Positions 53,488 to 63,135 are shown, counted from the first letter of the stretch. The stretch is DNA of 64,000 nt from Candidatus Obscuribacterales bacterium (GCA_020050835.1 JAGVKB010000066.1:1-64000), one strand, 5' to 3'. Translations and numbers: made by a program. The notes: generated by a model from the sequence alone, not told the origin.

Positions 53488-55089
53488 ATGGGATATCAGG
53501 ATTTACGAGAGTTTATGCAAGTCCTCGAACGGGAGGGGGAGCTCGTCAGAATTGACACTCCGGTTTCAAGCGATCTTGAGATCGCCGAAATAACCGACCG
53601 GGTAAGCAAAGCATCGCCGGCAGAAAATAAGGCACTTCTGTTCACACAGGTAAGCGGCTACGATCTGCCAGTTTTAATCAATACTTTCGGCTCCCTCAAG
53701 CGAATGTGCCTCTCGCTGGAGGTGGAGAATCTCGACGAGATCGCCTGCCGGATCAGAAAGTTGGTCAAGCCGAAAGTTCCCGAGACGTTTCTCGATAAGC
53801 TGTCACTCCTGCCTACACTCCTGGCAGTCGGACAGTTTCCACCGAAGACGTCGAGCAAGCCAGCTCCTTGCCAGGAAGTAGTAATTACGGACCCGACCCA
53901 ACCGATGCTGGACAAATTGCCGGTGATCAAATGCTGGCCTCACGACGCCGGACCGTTTATCACGCTGCCGGTTGTGATTACTCGCGATCCCAAAAGTGGA
54001 GTAAGAAATGTCGGCATCTACCGGCTGCAGCGCTACAGCAATCACACGACCGGCATGCACTGGCACAAGCACCATGACGGTGCGCGACATTTTGAGGACA
54101 GCCGCCGCGCGGCCCTCGGCGGCTCGACGGCCGGAGCAAAAACCGGCTCACAATCCACAGACGGCCAACCGCTCGAGCCTCCCAATTACGGCACATTTTT
54201 TGCCAAAGAGCCATACGAGAAGCCGGGCAACCGCCTGGAAGTAGCCGTAGCGCTGGGCTGCTGTCCGGCCGTAACCTATGCGGCGACCGCGCCGCTGCCG
54301 CCGGACATTGATGAGCTGGTCTTCGCCGGATTCTTGCGCCAGAGCCCGGTCAGACTCACAAAATGCAAGACCATCGATTTAGAAGTGCCAGCCAATGCGG
54401 AGATTGTAATTGAAGGATACGTCGATCAAAGCGAGCTGAAGGAGGAAGGCCCGTTCGGCGATCACACCGGTTTTTACAGTCTGGCAGGGCTGTTTCCTGT
54501 TTTCCATGTCACCGCTGTCACCCACCGCCGGAATCCTATTTATCAAACGATCATTGTCGGTAAGCCACCGCAAGAAGACTGTTACATGGGCAAAGCCACC
54601 GAGCGCATATTCTTGCCGATGGTGCAGCTCTTGGTGCCGGAGATCGTTGATATGAACCTACCCTGGGAAGGGGTGTTTCACAATTGCGTCATTCTTTCGA
54701 TCGACAAGCGCTACCCCGGCCATGCGCGCAAGGTAATGAGTGCGGTCTGGGGTCTCGGTCAGTTGATGTTCACCAAGTTCTGCATCGTAGTGGACAAAGA
54801 CGTAAACGTTCACGACCTGTCCGAAGTCGCCTTGAACGTCTTTGGCAACAGCGATCCACGCCGCGATATGATGTTCGTAGACGGACCGCTTGATATCCTC
54901 GATCATGCCTGCCCGATCCTGGGATATGGCTCGAAGGTGGGAATTGATGCCACACGCAAATGGCGGGCGGAAGGCTTCGAGCGTGATTGGCCCGAACCGA
55001 TCGTCATGAGCGACGACATAAAGGAGAAAGTGTCCCGGCGCTGGAACGAGTACGGGCTGTCCGGTCGACTGCCGGTTCATCAAATCTGA
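53488..55089 (+). CDS. ubiD: UbiD-family prFMN-dependent decarboxylase
   Basis: This 533-residue decarboxylase uses prenylated FMN, as in ubiquinone or menaquinone-type synthesis. Family blocks run in order: GYQDLREFMQVLEREGELVR, GVRNVGIYRLQ, MHWHKHHDGARHF, PPDIDELVFAGFLRQ, GPFGDHTGFYS, GKATERIFLP, and RYPGHARKVMSAVWGLGQ. An unusual Gly/Ser/Thr-rich insert of about 35 residues (roughly 204-243) follows the MHWHKH block. The partner prenyltransferase UbiX is not in the window. Assignment to a specific substrate is not possible. Confidence 0.93.
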   Translation: MGYQDLREFMQVLEREGELVRIDTPVSSDLEIAEITDRVSKASPAENKALLFTQVSGYDLPVLINTFGSLKRMCLSLEVENLDEIACRIRKLVKPKVPETFLDKLSLLPTLLAVGQFPPKTSSKPAPCQEVVITDPTQPMLDKLPVIKCWPHDAGPFITLPVVITRDPKSGVRNVGIYRLQRYSNHTTGMHWHKHHDGARHFEDSRRAALGGSTAGAKTGSQSTDGQPLEPPNYGTFFAKEPYEKPGNRLEVAVALGCCPAVTYAATAPLPPDIDELVFAGFLRQSPVRLTKCKTIDLEVPANAEIVIEGYVDQSELKEEGPFGDHTGFYSLAGLFPVFHVTAVTHRRNPIYQTIIVGKPPQEDCYMGKATERIFLPMVQLLVPEIVDMNLPWEGVFHNCVILSIDKRYPGHARKVMSAVWGLGQLMFTKFCIVVDKDVNVHDLSEVALNVFGNSDPRRDMMFVDGPLDILDHACPILGYGSKVGIDATRKWRAEGFERDWPEPIVMSDDIKEKVSRRWNEYGLSGRLPVHQI

Positions 55090-55111
55090 AATCAGCTGAA
55101 ACCTAAGGGCC

Positions 55112-55137
55112 AGCTTAAGCTGATCTGGGCTTAAGCT
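55112..55137 (+). terminator. Hairpin downstream of ubiD
   Basis: AGCTTAAG pairs with CTTAAGCT across a 10-nt loop, followed by CCTCTTTC, 23 bases after the stop. The arms are each nearly palindromic. Confidence 0.5.
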
Positions 55138-55290
55138 CCTCTTTCGTTGTCTAGAAAACAATTTACGTAAAATATGTTGAGATTTGCGAGAACCAGGGAA
55201 TAAGACAGCTAGTCGCACAGTTCGAGCCTTCAAGCGGCAGAAGCGCTGAGCGATAAGGTGGGACTAACTCTTAGGTCAGGCATCATCGTT

Positions 55291-56493
55291 ATGAAATCGG
55301 TCAAGCATTTGTGGGCTTGTCTATCAGCCCTTGTCGTCATTGTTTCGTTCTTCTATCTGCCGGCGCAGGGGCACCGCTCCCAGCCGCTAGAGATGTATCA
55401 GCGAGCCTGGCAGCTGGTGCGCGACAATTACTACGACTCAGCTTTCAACGGTCAAAACTGGACCAATTGGGAGCACCGTTACGACGGACAGATTCATTCG
55501 ACAGCTGAAGCGCACAAAGCGATCAAATCAATGCTCGAGAGCTTGAACGATCCTTATACGCGCTTTCTGGATCCGCGGGCATTCCAGGACGAAAACGATG
55601 CGATCGACGCCAAGATAGTCGGCATCGGCATCAACCTGCAACAGTCTAAGGACCAAAATCATCTCATGGTCACCCGAACGATCGAAGGCAGTCCGGCCGA
55701 CCTGGCAGGCATCGCCCAGGGAGACGAGATCATCGCGATCGATGGCAGTTCAGCTGTCGGTCTGACTCCGGAGCAAGCCGCCGAAAAGATTCGAGGGAAA
55801 GCAGGTTCGGACGTCATGATCGGCATCCGCCGCGATACCACTGCCAAGAATTTGAATATTACTCGCGCTGAGATATCGATTCACGCGGTGGCAGCCAAAG
55901 TTATCAAGCCGAACATAGGCTACATTCAGCTGTCTACCTTTATTTCAAACGATACAGCCAAAGAGTTTCGGGCTGCACTGCAAAAGCTGTCCGGTACGGA
56001 CGGACTAATCGTAGATTTAAGAGACAATCCGGGCGGCCTTTTATCTAATGCACTCGAGATCGCCGACATGCTTCTGGAGACCGGCCCAATTGTCAGCACA
56101 ATCGGCCGGCACGGCAGACACACCGACATGTCATCGGGCGAGCCGCTCACTCATCAACCGATTGCGGTGCTCGTCGACGAAGACAGCGCCAGCGCCAGCG
56201 AGATTCTAGCAGGCGCGCTGAAAGACAACGGTCGGGGAACAATCGTCGGCACTCGCACTTACGGGAAGGGACTCGTGCAAGAGATAAACCGCTTGCCTGG
56301 AGGGTCGGCCATACACATTACTGTTTCACGTTATTTGACTCCGTCTGGAACCGATATCAACAAGATCGGTGTGGCACCGGATATCCAAGTCGGCAAGAAA
56401 GATGAGCAGATGAAGGTGGCGCTCGAGTTCTTGAAAGAGAAGTTAGCCACCCTCCATCCAATTCATACCAGCGCTGTCTCTTTCGCTCGGTAA
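55291..56493 (+). CDS. Carboxyl-terminal processing protease (S41A), second copy
   Basis: This 400-residue paralog of the protease at 10053-11414 shares the N-terminal pattern (QRAWQLVRDNYYDSAFNGQNW), the DPYTRFLDP block, the PDZ domain (IEGSPADLAGIAQGDEI) and the core with Ser in DSASASEI and Lys in TRTYGKG. ATG 55291 gives a signal peptide (LWACLSALVVIVSFFYL). It is shorter by the C-terminal tail of about 50 residues seen in the first copy. It likely processes envelope proteins. Confidence 0.93.
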   Translation: MKSVKHLWACLSALVVIVSFFYLPAQGHRSQPLEMYQRAWQLVRDNYYDSAFNGQNWTNWEHRYDGQIHSTAEAHKAIKSMLESLNDPYTRFLDPRAFQDENDAIDAKIVGIGINLQQSKDQNHLMVTRTIEGSPADLAGIAQGDEIIAIDGSSAVGLTPEQAAEKIRGKAGSDVMIGIRRDTTAKNLNITRAEISIHAVAAKVIKPNIGYIQLSTFISNDTAKEFRAALQKLSGTDGLIVDLRDNPGGLLSNALEIADMLLETGPIVSTIGRHGRHTDMSSGEPLTHQPIAVLVDEDSASASEILAGALKDNGRGTIVGTRTYGKGLVQEINRLPGGSAIHITVSRYLTPSGTDINKIGVAPDIQVGKKDEQMKVALEFLKEKLATLHPIHTSAVSFAR

Positions 56494-57002
56494 GTGATGC
56501 GGCCCGGGACAAAACAGCCGGTCGAGCTGGCTCGCCTTTGCTTTGGGTCAAGCTAAATAGCCTGAGAATCAGGCGATCGCCACTTGGAAAAGCGTAAAGC
56601 AACCGGCCAGGCTTTGCAGCCTACCTCACGAGAGAATACGGCGCCGGGACAGGTGAGCGCTTACGCTTGCAAGTGAAAGAAAACTGAAAGGTCGCTGTCC
56701 TAGACTGGTGATTGTGAGGCTTACACAAACTTTGTTTGCCAACAGTGCCAGCTGTCCAGACAACCGTCTTGTGTCGCCGCATATACCAGCAATCGCCCCG
56801 GTTACCCCCTTCCCAAACCGGGGCTTGTTGGCAGCCACGCATACTTGTCAACAATCGCTTGCGAGCAGTTTGTCGAACACGAATCAGCCCTTTCGTATCA
56901 GTATCTCAATTAAACGCGCGCGGTCTGAAATCGGACAGCGAGCGTATGCTAAGAAATGACGTAAGCGCTTGAAATTGTTTAACGCAACACGGCAAGATTC
57001 GA
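56494..57002. other. 509-bp gene-free stretch
   Basis: It holds a small hairpin CCTGA-GAA-TCAGG just before a GCGATCGC site at 56573-56580, then the candidate RNA at 56707-56824 with its terminator. Bases 56825-57002 should hold the promoter of the glycosidase gene but show no clear -35/-10 pair. Confidence 0.55.
56707..56824 (+). ncRNA. Candidate structured non-coding RNA with intrinsic terminator
   Basis: GGTGATTG (56707-56714) pairs with CAATCGCC (56790-56797, one wobble). It encloses three small hairpins: CAAAC/GTTTG (56726-56738), ACAG/CTGT (56742-56755) and AGAC/GTCT (56758-56769). A strong stem GCCCCGGTT/AACCGGGGC (56795-56824) followed by TTGTTG closes it and overlaps the outer stem, so the two compete. 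The terminator is over 300 bases from the preceding gene end, which suggests a separate transcript. No known RNA family was recognised. Confidence 0.4.
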
Positions 57003-58262
57003 ATGGACGCTCAAACTCTAACGCCGGTAAACGTCGACAGACTGAGACAGTTCCTAATCTCCATGGCCGAGCGCTGCGTGCATCCGGCTGCCGGGCAGCT
57101 AAAACACAGATTCGTCACTCCCAGCTATAGCGTTAATCCAGGCGGCGATGATCACTGGCCGGTGCCGGACCGATCTCTAACCGGGCATTATCTCCAGATG
57201 TACGACTGGGATGCATGCTTTTTCAGCCAGGTCGCACCGAAAGCCGGCATTTACGGCTTGGCCGAGGCGGTGGTATCAAATTTCGTGAATCTGCAAAACG
57301 ACGAAGGTTACATTCCCAGGACAGTCTCGCCAAATCGAGTCTGGGACCAGGGCGACATTTGCAAGCCGTTTCTTGCGCAGGCGTTGCAATTCAATCTTGC
57401 CGGTCAAGACGGACCGGCAAAATCAATCAGCGCTGACCTGCTCGAGAAGCTCGAGGCTTATCTGGCGTACTTTGAGACGCACCGGCGGGACAAGACTGGT
57501 TTGTACCGGTGGCGCAACGTGCTGGAAAGCGGTGTCGATGACAATCTTGCGCTAATCTCTCCACGCTAGGCAGCCAAGGACGAGGACGCCAGCGCCAGGG
57601 ACTTTCCGGACGCGAGATTACTGTCCTGCGATTTGAGCGCTTACCTGGTCGCGGAGATGCGCGCATTTGCTGGCTTGTGCGAGCTTGGCGGTCTACGGCA
57701 GAGAGCAATTGAACTAAAAGCACGCGCAGAGGAGCTCGCCGGGCAGATAGACGATCTACTTTGGAACGAACGACTCGGCATGTACTGCAATCGCGACACC
57801 ACATCCGGTGCCGCGGTCGAACTCCGCAGCTGGACTGGCCTGGCTCCCGTTCTATTCGATGCAGCGAAAGCAGAGCGGATCGAGGAAGTGATCAAAGGGA
57901 ACATCCTTTCTGAAACGCAGTTTCTCAGACCAGCTGGATTATCTTCAGTTGCCGCTTCAGAACCGCTCTACAATCAGGCCAAGCGTGGCTTGTACGGAAG
58001 GGCGATCGTGTCGAACTGGCAAGGCCCGATGTGGATTCTGCCAAACGCGCTCGCAGTCCGGTGTTTAGTCAGGCACGGCTTCAAGAGGGAAGCCAGGACG
58101 ATTGCCCACCGCGTACTTGCCACCATATATGGTGGGCTGGCGAGCGCTGGTACCCTTTTCGAAAACTACAACGCTGAGACAGGAGAGCCGCTCTGGGCAC
58201 CACATTTTATGAGCTGGAACATCATGGCGCTGGAGCTAATCGAACTGCTCGAAGATTTTTAG
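57003..58262 (+). pseudogene. GH63/MGH1-like glycoside hydrolase with one in-frame TAG
   Basis: The frame runs from ATG 57003 to 58262 (419 codons) with one TAG at 57567-57569. Both halves are clearly the same family: MYDWDACFFS, GYIPRTV and SGVDDN before it, FPDARLLSCDLSAYLVAEM, SNWQGPMWILPNA and NAETGEPLWAPHFMSWN after it, as in mannosylglycerate-hydrolase-like glycosidases. Homologues usually carry PREAAKDE here, so GAG to TAG is a likely single change. TAG ends other genes here (for example at 3431 and 11893), so recoding is unlikely. It is a recent pseudogene, an error in the sequence, or read through. Confidence 0.8.
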
Positions 58263-58309
58263 AAAGGCGGATTCAACTGGCAAGGATTGCCTAGCCGCCG
58301 CGAGCAGCT

Positions 58310-58756
58310 TCAGGATGTGGCGCAGTTTGCCCAGATCTCTTCCGCCTCGGCTTCGAGCTTGCTTGCTTCGTCGTCTCGATGCTGCTCTTTCAATACTCGC
58401 GCCATGCTCTCGAGGGCGATCGCGACATCCATATGATTGCGCCCGAACATCTCTTCGCGAATCCTAAGCACCCATTGATAAAAACGTTCGGCCTCCGGAA
58501 ACTGTTCGTAAGTTTCATAGAGAGCGCCGAGACTGATGAGCGTCTCGGCCACCTTCGCATGCGTCTCGCCCAAAAGCTTTCGTCTGATTGCCAGCGCTCG
58601 CCAGAAGAGTGGCTCGGCATACATGGTCTTGCCGGAAGAGGCGTACATGCCGGCCAACTCCATCAAGCTGTCGGCAAAGCGTGGATTATCGCTGCCGAGC
58701 TCCCGCTCAATCTCGGCAACTTTGCTCCCTAATTGTGATTCCGGATCGCCGCGCAT
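58310..58756 (-). CDS. Small kinesin-light-chain-type TPR protein
   Basis: This 148-residue protein has about three 42-residue TPRs (for example FWRALAIRRKLLGETHAKVA and YQWVLRIREEMFGRNHMDVA). ATG 58756 is preferred, with GGAGGTG upstream. It is the last gene of the minus-strand group, 131 bases downstream of hflX. No signal peptide is seen. Confidence 0.83.
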   Translation of the reverse strand: MRGDPESQLGSKVAEIERELGSDNPRFADSLMELAGMYASSGKTMYAEPLFWRALAIRRKLLGETHAKVAETLISLGALYETYEQFPEAERFYQWVLRIREEMFGRNHMDVAIALESMARVLKEQHRDDEASKLEAEAEEIWANCATS

Positions 58757-58887
58757 CAGGGACCCACCTCCCCAATACCAGTAAAGCACCGCTTGCTCCG
58801 TCTGGAACTCCCTACAATGAGTGATTTTTGAAACAAAAGCTAGAAACTCATGCCGCCTGCAGACGATCGAATGTACGGCGAAGCTGG

Positions 58888-60627
58888 TTAAGCGCTAAAC
58901 TGCTGGCGCCGCGGGCAGACCTCTTGCAAAACGTCCTGCACCCTGGAAAGCAGCCGTCCCATTCCGACCCGCTTCAAGGCAGACACCAGCACCGGGTTCG
59001 GAACCTGCCCGGCCAACCAGTTCAAATCCTCATCCCGCATGCGATCGATCTTGTTGAGAACCGTGATCGTCGGCTTATCCACTGCACTGAGTTCGCTCAG
59101 GACGTCATAAACGCTGGCAATCTGCTCGAGCACATTGGGATGCGACGCATCGACTACATGCATCAAAACGTCTGCCACGATCACTTCTTCGAGCGTCGCT
59201 CCAAATGCGGCGATCAATGACGTCGGCAATTTCTTGATAAAACCAACCGTATCGGTGATCAAGACAGTACTTTGATCTGGCAATATTGTTCGTCTGGTGG
59301 CCGGATCCAGCGTGGCGAACAGCTTGTCCTCGACCAGCACTTCCGATTTCGTAAGTGAGTTCAAGAGAGTCGACTTGCCTGAATTAGTGTATCCAGTTAA
59401 TGCCACCACAGGCAGATTCTCGAATGTCCGGCGCCTTCTCTGGGTATCTCGATAGCTTCTAATGCGCAGCGTCTCACGCTCGAGGAACGTAATACGATCG
59501 CGATTGCGCCGCCGGTCTACCTCCAGCTTCGTTTCGCCCGGACCTCTCGTGGCGATGCCGCCGCCCAGCCTGCTCAAGCTCAGCCCCTTTCCGACCAGGC
59601 GCGGATAGAGATACTTGAGTTGAGCGAGCTCGACTTGCAGCTTGCCCTCTTTGGTTTGAGCCCGTTGCGAAAACACGTCGAGAATGAGCTCGGTCCGGTC
59701 GATAACCTTTACTCCGACAACCTCTTCCAGATTGTGTTGTTGATTGGCAGTCAGCTCCTGGTCGATAATCACCAGATTCGCGCCAAGCTCCTGGACCAAC
59801 AGGGCCAACTCTTGAACCTTGCCAGAGCCCAGGAAATAACGCGGGTCCGGTTGGGGCCTAGCCTGAGTGAGCCGCCCACATACCGCCGCGCCAGCCGTTC
59901 TGGTCAACATTGACAGCTCGTCGAGGTCATCTTCGACTTGCCAGGCATCGCTGTCCTGTCCGATCAGCCCGACCAAGACCGCCCGCTCTTCGCCGGCAGG
60001 TACTTGCAGCTTGGGAGCCAGGCGCCTGAATTCATACTCCAGCGCTTGGATCAACTCATTGAAGCTCTCGTCCTGTGCTCTGCGTGCCGTCAAGGGCGGC
60101 AGCTTCTTCCAGAGATTACCGTCGCTGTCGCGCCCCGGCAGAAGATGCGAGATGTGCACAACATCGGCCAGTCGCACTTGTTCACCACGATTGCGGCTGA
60201 AGGTACCTTCCGGATTCACCTCAATCAAAGCCAATAAATCCAAGCGGTTGCGAGCGAGACATTGCATATCTTGCTTGGACGGCCCGTCTCCAGACCCATC
60301 AGCGGCAGCTTTGCCGTTGCGTCCCTTTAAGTGCGTGTGAATAATCCTCTGCCCGCAGAGCCGTCCCGGTCCGACTCTTACCCCTCTCAACTCCGGAGTC
60401 TGCACATCAGCCGGCGGGCCAACAGTAACATTTACAACCTGCCCGTTCCGGTCGACAACGACAGAGAGCGGGTAGCCAGTTGTATGGGAGAAGTCGGCTA
60501 GCGATTCGGCTAGTTCGAGGGTGACGATGTTGTCCGCGGGAATTCGCTGCTGAAGCAGTCGCTCTAACTTCTTAATCTCCGATTTCTTAAGTCCTTTAGA
60601 CTTTGCAAGATCCAGCTTGCCGTGCAA
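58888..60627 (-). CDS. hflX: Ribosome-associated GTPase HflX
   Basis: This 579-residue GTPase rescues or splits stalled ribosomes. G1 is GYTNSGKST, G3 is DTVGF and G4 is NKID; the HflX signature RYFLGSGKVQEL and GGGIATRGPGETKLEVDRRR precede the G domain. It has an N-terminal extension of about 200 residues relative to E. coli HflX, as in cyanobacterial forms. The TTG start is well supported by AGGAGG six bases upstream. glcD lies upstream on the same strand. Confidence 0.95.
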   Translation of the reverse strand: MHGKLDLAKSKGLKKSEIKKLERLLQQRIPADNIVTLELAESLADFSHTTGYPLSVVVDRNGQVVNVTVGPPADVQTPELRGVRVGPGRLCGQRIIHTHLKGRNGKAAADGSGDGPSKQDMQCLARNRLDLLALIEVNPEGTFSRNRGEQVRLADVVHISHLLPGRDSDGNLWKKLPPLTARRAQDESFNELIQALEYEFRRLAPKLQVPAGEERAVLVGLIGQDSDAWQVEDDLDELSMLTRTAGAAVCGRLTQARPQPDPRYFLGSGKVQELALLVQELGANLVIIDQELTANQQHNLEEVVGVKVIDRTELILDVFSQRAQTKEGKLQVELAQLKYLYPRLVGKGLSLSRLGGGIATRGPGETKLEVDRRRNRDRITFLERETLRIRSYRDTQRRRRTFENLPVVALTGYTNSGKSTLLNSLTKSEVLVEDKLFATLDPATRRTILPDQSTVLITDTVGFIKKLPTSLIAAFGATLEEVIVADVLMHVVDASHPNVLEQIASVYDVLSELSAVDKPTITVLNKIDRMRDEDLNWLAGQVPNPVLVSALKRVGMGRLLSRVQDVLQEVCPRRQQFSA

Positions 60628-60756
60628 ATTATGCCTCCTAAGAAATGGTGCCCCGCCGCGGTGTCAGATCTGTCTCACAACCGCATCATACCCCTGTTAT
60701 CAGAAATTGCACCACAAATTTAATCTTGCAACAGAGCTCGACCCGCTCTCAGGAGA

Positions 60757-62211
60757 TCAACAGCTGAGTCGATGGCGCAACAACGGCCTGGCCCCCGATT
60801 CACCGCAGCTCTTCGGGTTGGGAAGCACTTTCCCTGGATTGCACAATCCGCTGGGATCGAATGCTTCGCGCAACCACCCCATCGCTCTCAGCTCCGACTC
60901 GCTGAAAACAAACGGCATCGCCACTACCTTCTCCACCCCGATGCCATGCTCTCCCGATAAAGTACCTCCGAGATTGACACAAAGCTCGAGAATTTCCCGA
61001 CCAGCCTTCATCACGCGCACCACCTCTGCCTCATTATCCTGGTGATAGAGGAGAGCCGGATGAAGATTGCCATCACCAGCATGATAGACGTTAGCGATCA
61101 ATACCTCATGCTGGCGACCGATCTCGGCGATGCCATATATAGCTTCGGCCAGCTTCGAGCGGGGGATGACACCGTCGAGCACATATGCATGCGGCGCGAT
61201 TCGCCCCAAGGCGCCAAAAGCGGACTTTCTCGCTTTCCAAATCGCCTCTCTCTCACCGGCGTCGGCAGCCCACTTCACACCGAATGCTGCCCGCTGGTCG
61301 ACGCAACGAATGACAACCGCACGCTCGACTTCGATTGCCGCACGCGCACCATCGAGCTCCACAATCAGGAGCGCGCCTGCCTCGCTATTCAATCCGAGCT
61401 GGTGCGCATTCTCCACGGACTGAAGCGTAAGCTGATCGATCATCTCCATCGCCGCCGGCACGACGCCGGCCGCGACTATATCTGAAACTGCTTGCCCGCC
61501 CATCTCCACTGAAGGGAAATAGGCCAGCATCGTCTCGACCGATTCGGCTTTTGGCGTCAATCTCACGGTCACCTCGGTGGCCACACCGAGCGTTCCCTCT
61601 GAGCCAACAAACACTCCAAGCAGATCGAGTCCGAGAGCATCCCGCACCTTGCCACCAAATATAGTGACACTGCCATCGGGCAGCACCACTTTTGCCCCGG
61701 CCACATGATTGAGAGTCGTGCCGTACTTAAGCGTGTGCGGCCCGCCGGAATTTTCCGCCAGGTTGCCACCGATAGTGGAGGCCTTTTGACTGGAAGGATC
61801 GGGAGCGAAGTAAAGTCCATAACGCTCGCAAGCCTTGGAAATCGAGGAGTTGGTTGCACCGACTTGAACGGTCGCGATGAAATTATCCGGCTCCACCGAG
61901 ATTACTTTCGTCATTCTGGTGAGCACCAGGCTGATACCACCCATGATGGTGGTCGCCCCACCGGACAGTCCGGTTCCAGCGCCGCGGGCGGTAAAGGGGA
62001 CTCTGTACTTGTTGGCCAAGCGAACGACCGCCTGCACCGCATGCGTCGAGACAGGAAGTACAACCAGATCCGGCCGCGCCAGGTCGAGCGTCTCGCCGTC
62101 ACACTGATAGACGGCGAGGTCGACCGGTGAGGTAAGCACATTGTCGTCTCCGACAACAGCTTTCAGTTCGTCAACCAGCTCCTGGAATTGGACAGACTTT
62201 GGATCCACCAT
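60757..62211 (-). CDS. glcD: FAD-linked oxidase, GlcD type
   Basis: This 484-residue FAD protein resembles the glycolate oxidase subunit GlcD. The FAD_binding_4 domain shows ARGAGTGLSGGA, PDPSSQKASTIGGNLAENSGG and GSEGTLGVATEVTVRL. The C-terminal FAD-oxidase_C domain ends with GTLSGEHGIGVEK. D-lactate dehydrogenases share this architecture, so the substrate could be glycolate or D-lactate. No glcE or glcF is adjacent. The start at ATG 62211 lacks a strong ribosome-binding site. Confidence 0.88.
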   Translation of the reverse strand: MVDPKSVQFQELVDELKAVVGDDNVLTSPVDLAVYQCDGETLDLARPDLVVLPVSTHAVQAVVRLANKYRVPFTARGAGTGLSGGATTIMGGISLVLTRMTKVISVEPDNFIATVQVGATNSSISKACERYGLYFAPDPSSQKASTIGGNLAENSGGPHTLKYGTTLNHVAGAKVVLPDGSVTIFGGKVRDALGLDLLGVFVGSEGTLGVATEVTVRLTPKAESVETMLAYFPSVEMGGQAVSDIVAAGVVPAAMEMIDQLTLQSVENAHQLGLNSEAGALLIVELDGARAAIEVERAVVIRCVDQRAAFGVKWAADAGEREAIWKARKSAFGALGRIAPHAYVLDGVIPRSKLAEAIYGIAEIGRQHEVLIANVYHAGDGNLHPALLYHQDNEAEVVRVMKAGREILELCVNLGGTLSGEHGIGVEKVVAMPFVFSESELRAMGWLREAFDPSGLCNPGKVLPNPKSCGESGARPLLRHRLSC

Positions 62212-62286
62212 GCCAAACACCAAAAGTAGAATACGGCGAAACTGAGTTGCGCCGTATGAATTCTAGCAGGAGTGACAATTCGGCTG

Positions 62287-63135
62287 TTAGCGCCCCGGCA
62301 GGATCTCGCGGTCGCCGACGGTATAGCGGAAAGCCCCGCGGCCGGCCATGTCGAACACGCCGAACTTGTCAACCGTCATCCGCCGCGAACCCTGTGGAAA
62401 CTGCAACAGAGCTTGATCACCGTTGATCGATTTGATGCATTGCAAAATCAGCGCGTTAAACATCAGGTTGGGGCACTTCTGACTGAACTGAACGTTGCCG
62501 ATTCGCCCTTCACGCGTCACAACATAAGAGACGCGCGCGACGAGCATCGGATTGGCGGTGAAGGCCTTATTGGCGAAAAACTTGAATCGTTCAAAGATCG
62601 CTTCGGCTACCCGGTGATGCCATTCATCCCAGGCCAATTGCATTTCTGGGCTGGAATCCGGATCGGCTGCGGCTGCATTTTGCGGAATCGCAGCTTGCAG
62701 AGAGGGGTCTTCATCGATCGGGATGAAAGTTCTAGGCGCTGCTTCTTGCGGCAAGAGCGCTGTTTGATCCGGGATACCCGGAATACCCTTACCGCGGAAA
62801 TTGCCGCCGCCTTCATCTTCGGCATGCAATCCGAAGCTTGGTTTGGGTTTGAGACTGGCGCCCTGAAAGGCTTCCTTGGGAGCATCAAGCGCACCGTTGG
62901 CAGGAGCCGACTGATGATCGAACGGACTCTTTTCAATGTCCTTGCGACTCAAACTCGGTCCGCCTACGCCAGCCAGACCATCATCGGAGGGAACATTGTA
63001 ACCCGCCTGGTCTACTTTCCCTCGCAACACCGTCTTGCCACCGGCCCAGGCGCTATCTGGCGCCGTCAGACTGAGGAAAGCAAGACCGAGTAAAACCGCT
63101 AGCGCCGAGGTAATTGTTCGTTTGAGAGAGATCAT
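62287..63135 (-). CDS. TonB-like C-terminal domain protein
   Basis: This 282-residue protein has an N-terminal hydrophobic segment (TSALAVLLGLAFLSLTAP), a low-complexity Pro/Gly/Lys-rich middle, and a C-terminal TonB-like domain (ARVSYVVTREGRIGNVQFSQ, then CPNLMFNALILQCIKSIN). It may transfer energy or bind envelope partners. ATG 63135 is chosen because the upstream extension is not hydrophobic. No ExbB/ExbD or receptor is present. Confidence 0.72.
   Translation of the reverse strand: MISLKRTITSALAVLLGLAFLSLTAPDSAWAGGKTVLRGKVDQAGYNVPSDDGLAGVGGPSLSRKDIEKSPFDHQSAPANGALDAPKEAFQGASLKPKPSFGLHAEDEGGGNFRGKGIPGIPDQTALLPQEAAPRTFIPIDEDPSLQAAIPQNAAAADPDSSPEMQLAWDEWHHRVAEAIFERFKFFANKAFTANPMLVARVSYVVTREGRIGNVQFSQKCPNLMFNALILQCIKSINGDQALLQFPQGSRRMTVDKFGVFDMAGRGAFRYTVGDREILPGR

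Noticed and set aside
57567-57569. Reassigned TAG (pyrrolysine or other recoding)
   Set aside because: TAG is the normal stop of other genes in the window, including the channel gene and msrA, and no recoding signal is seen.
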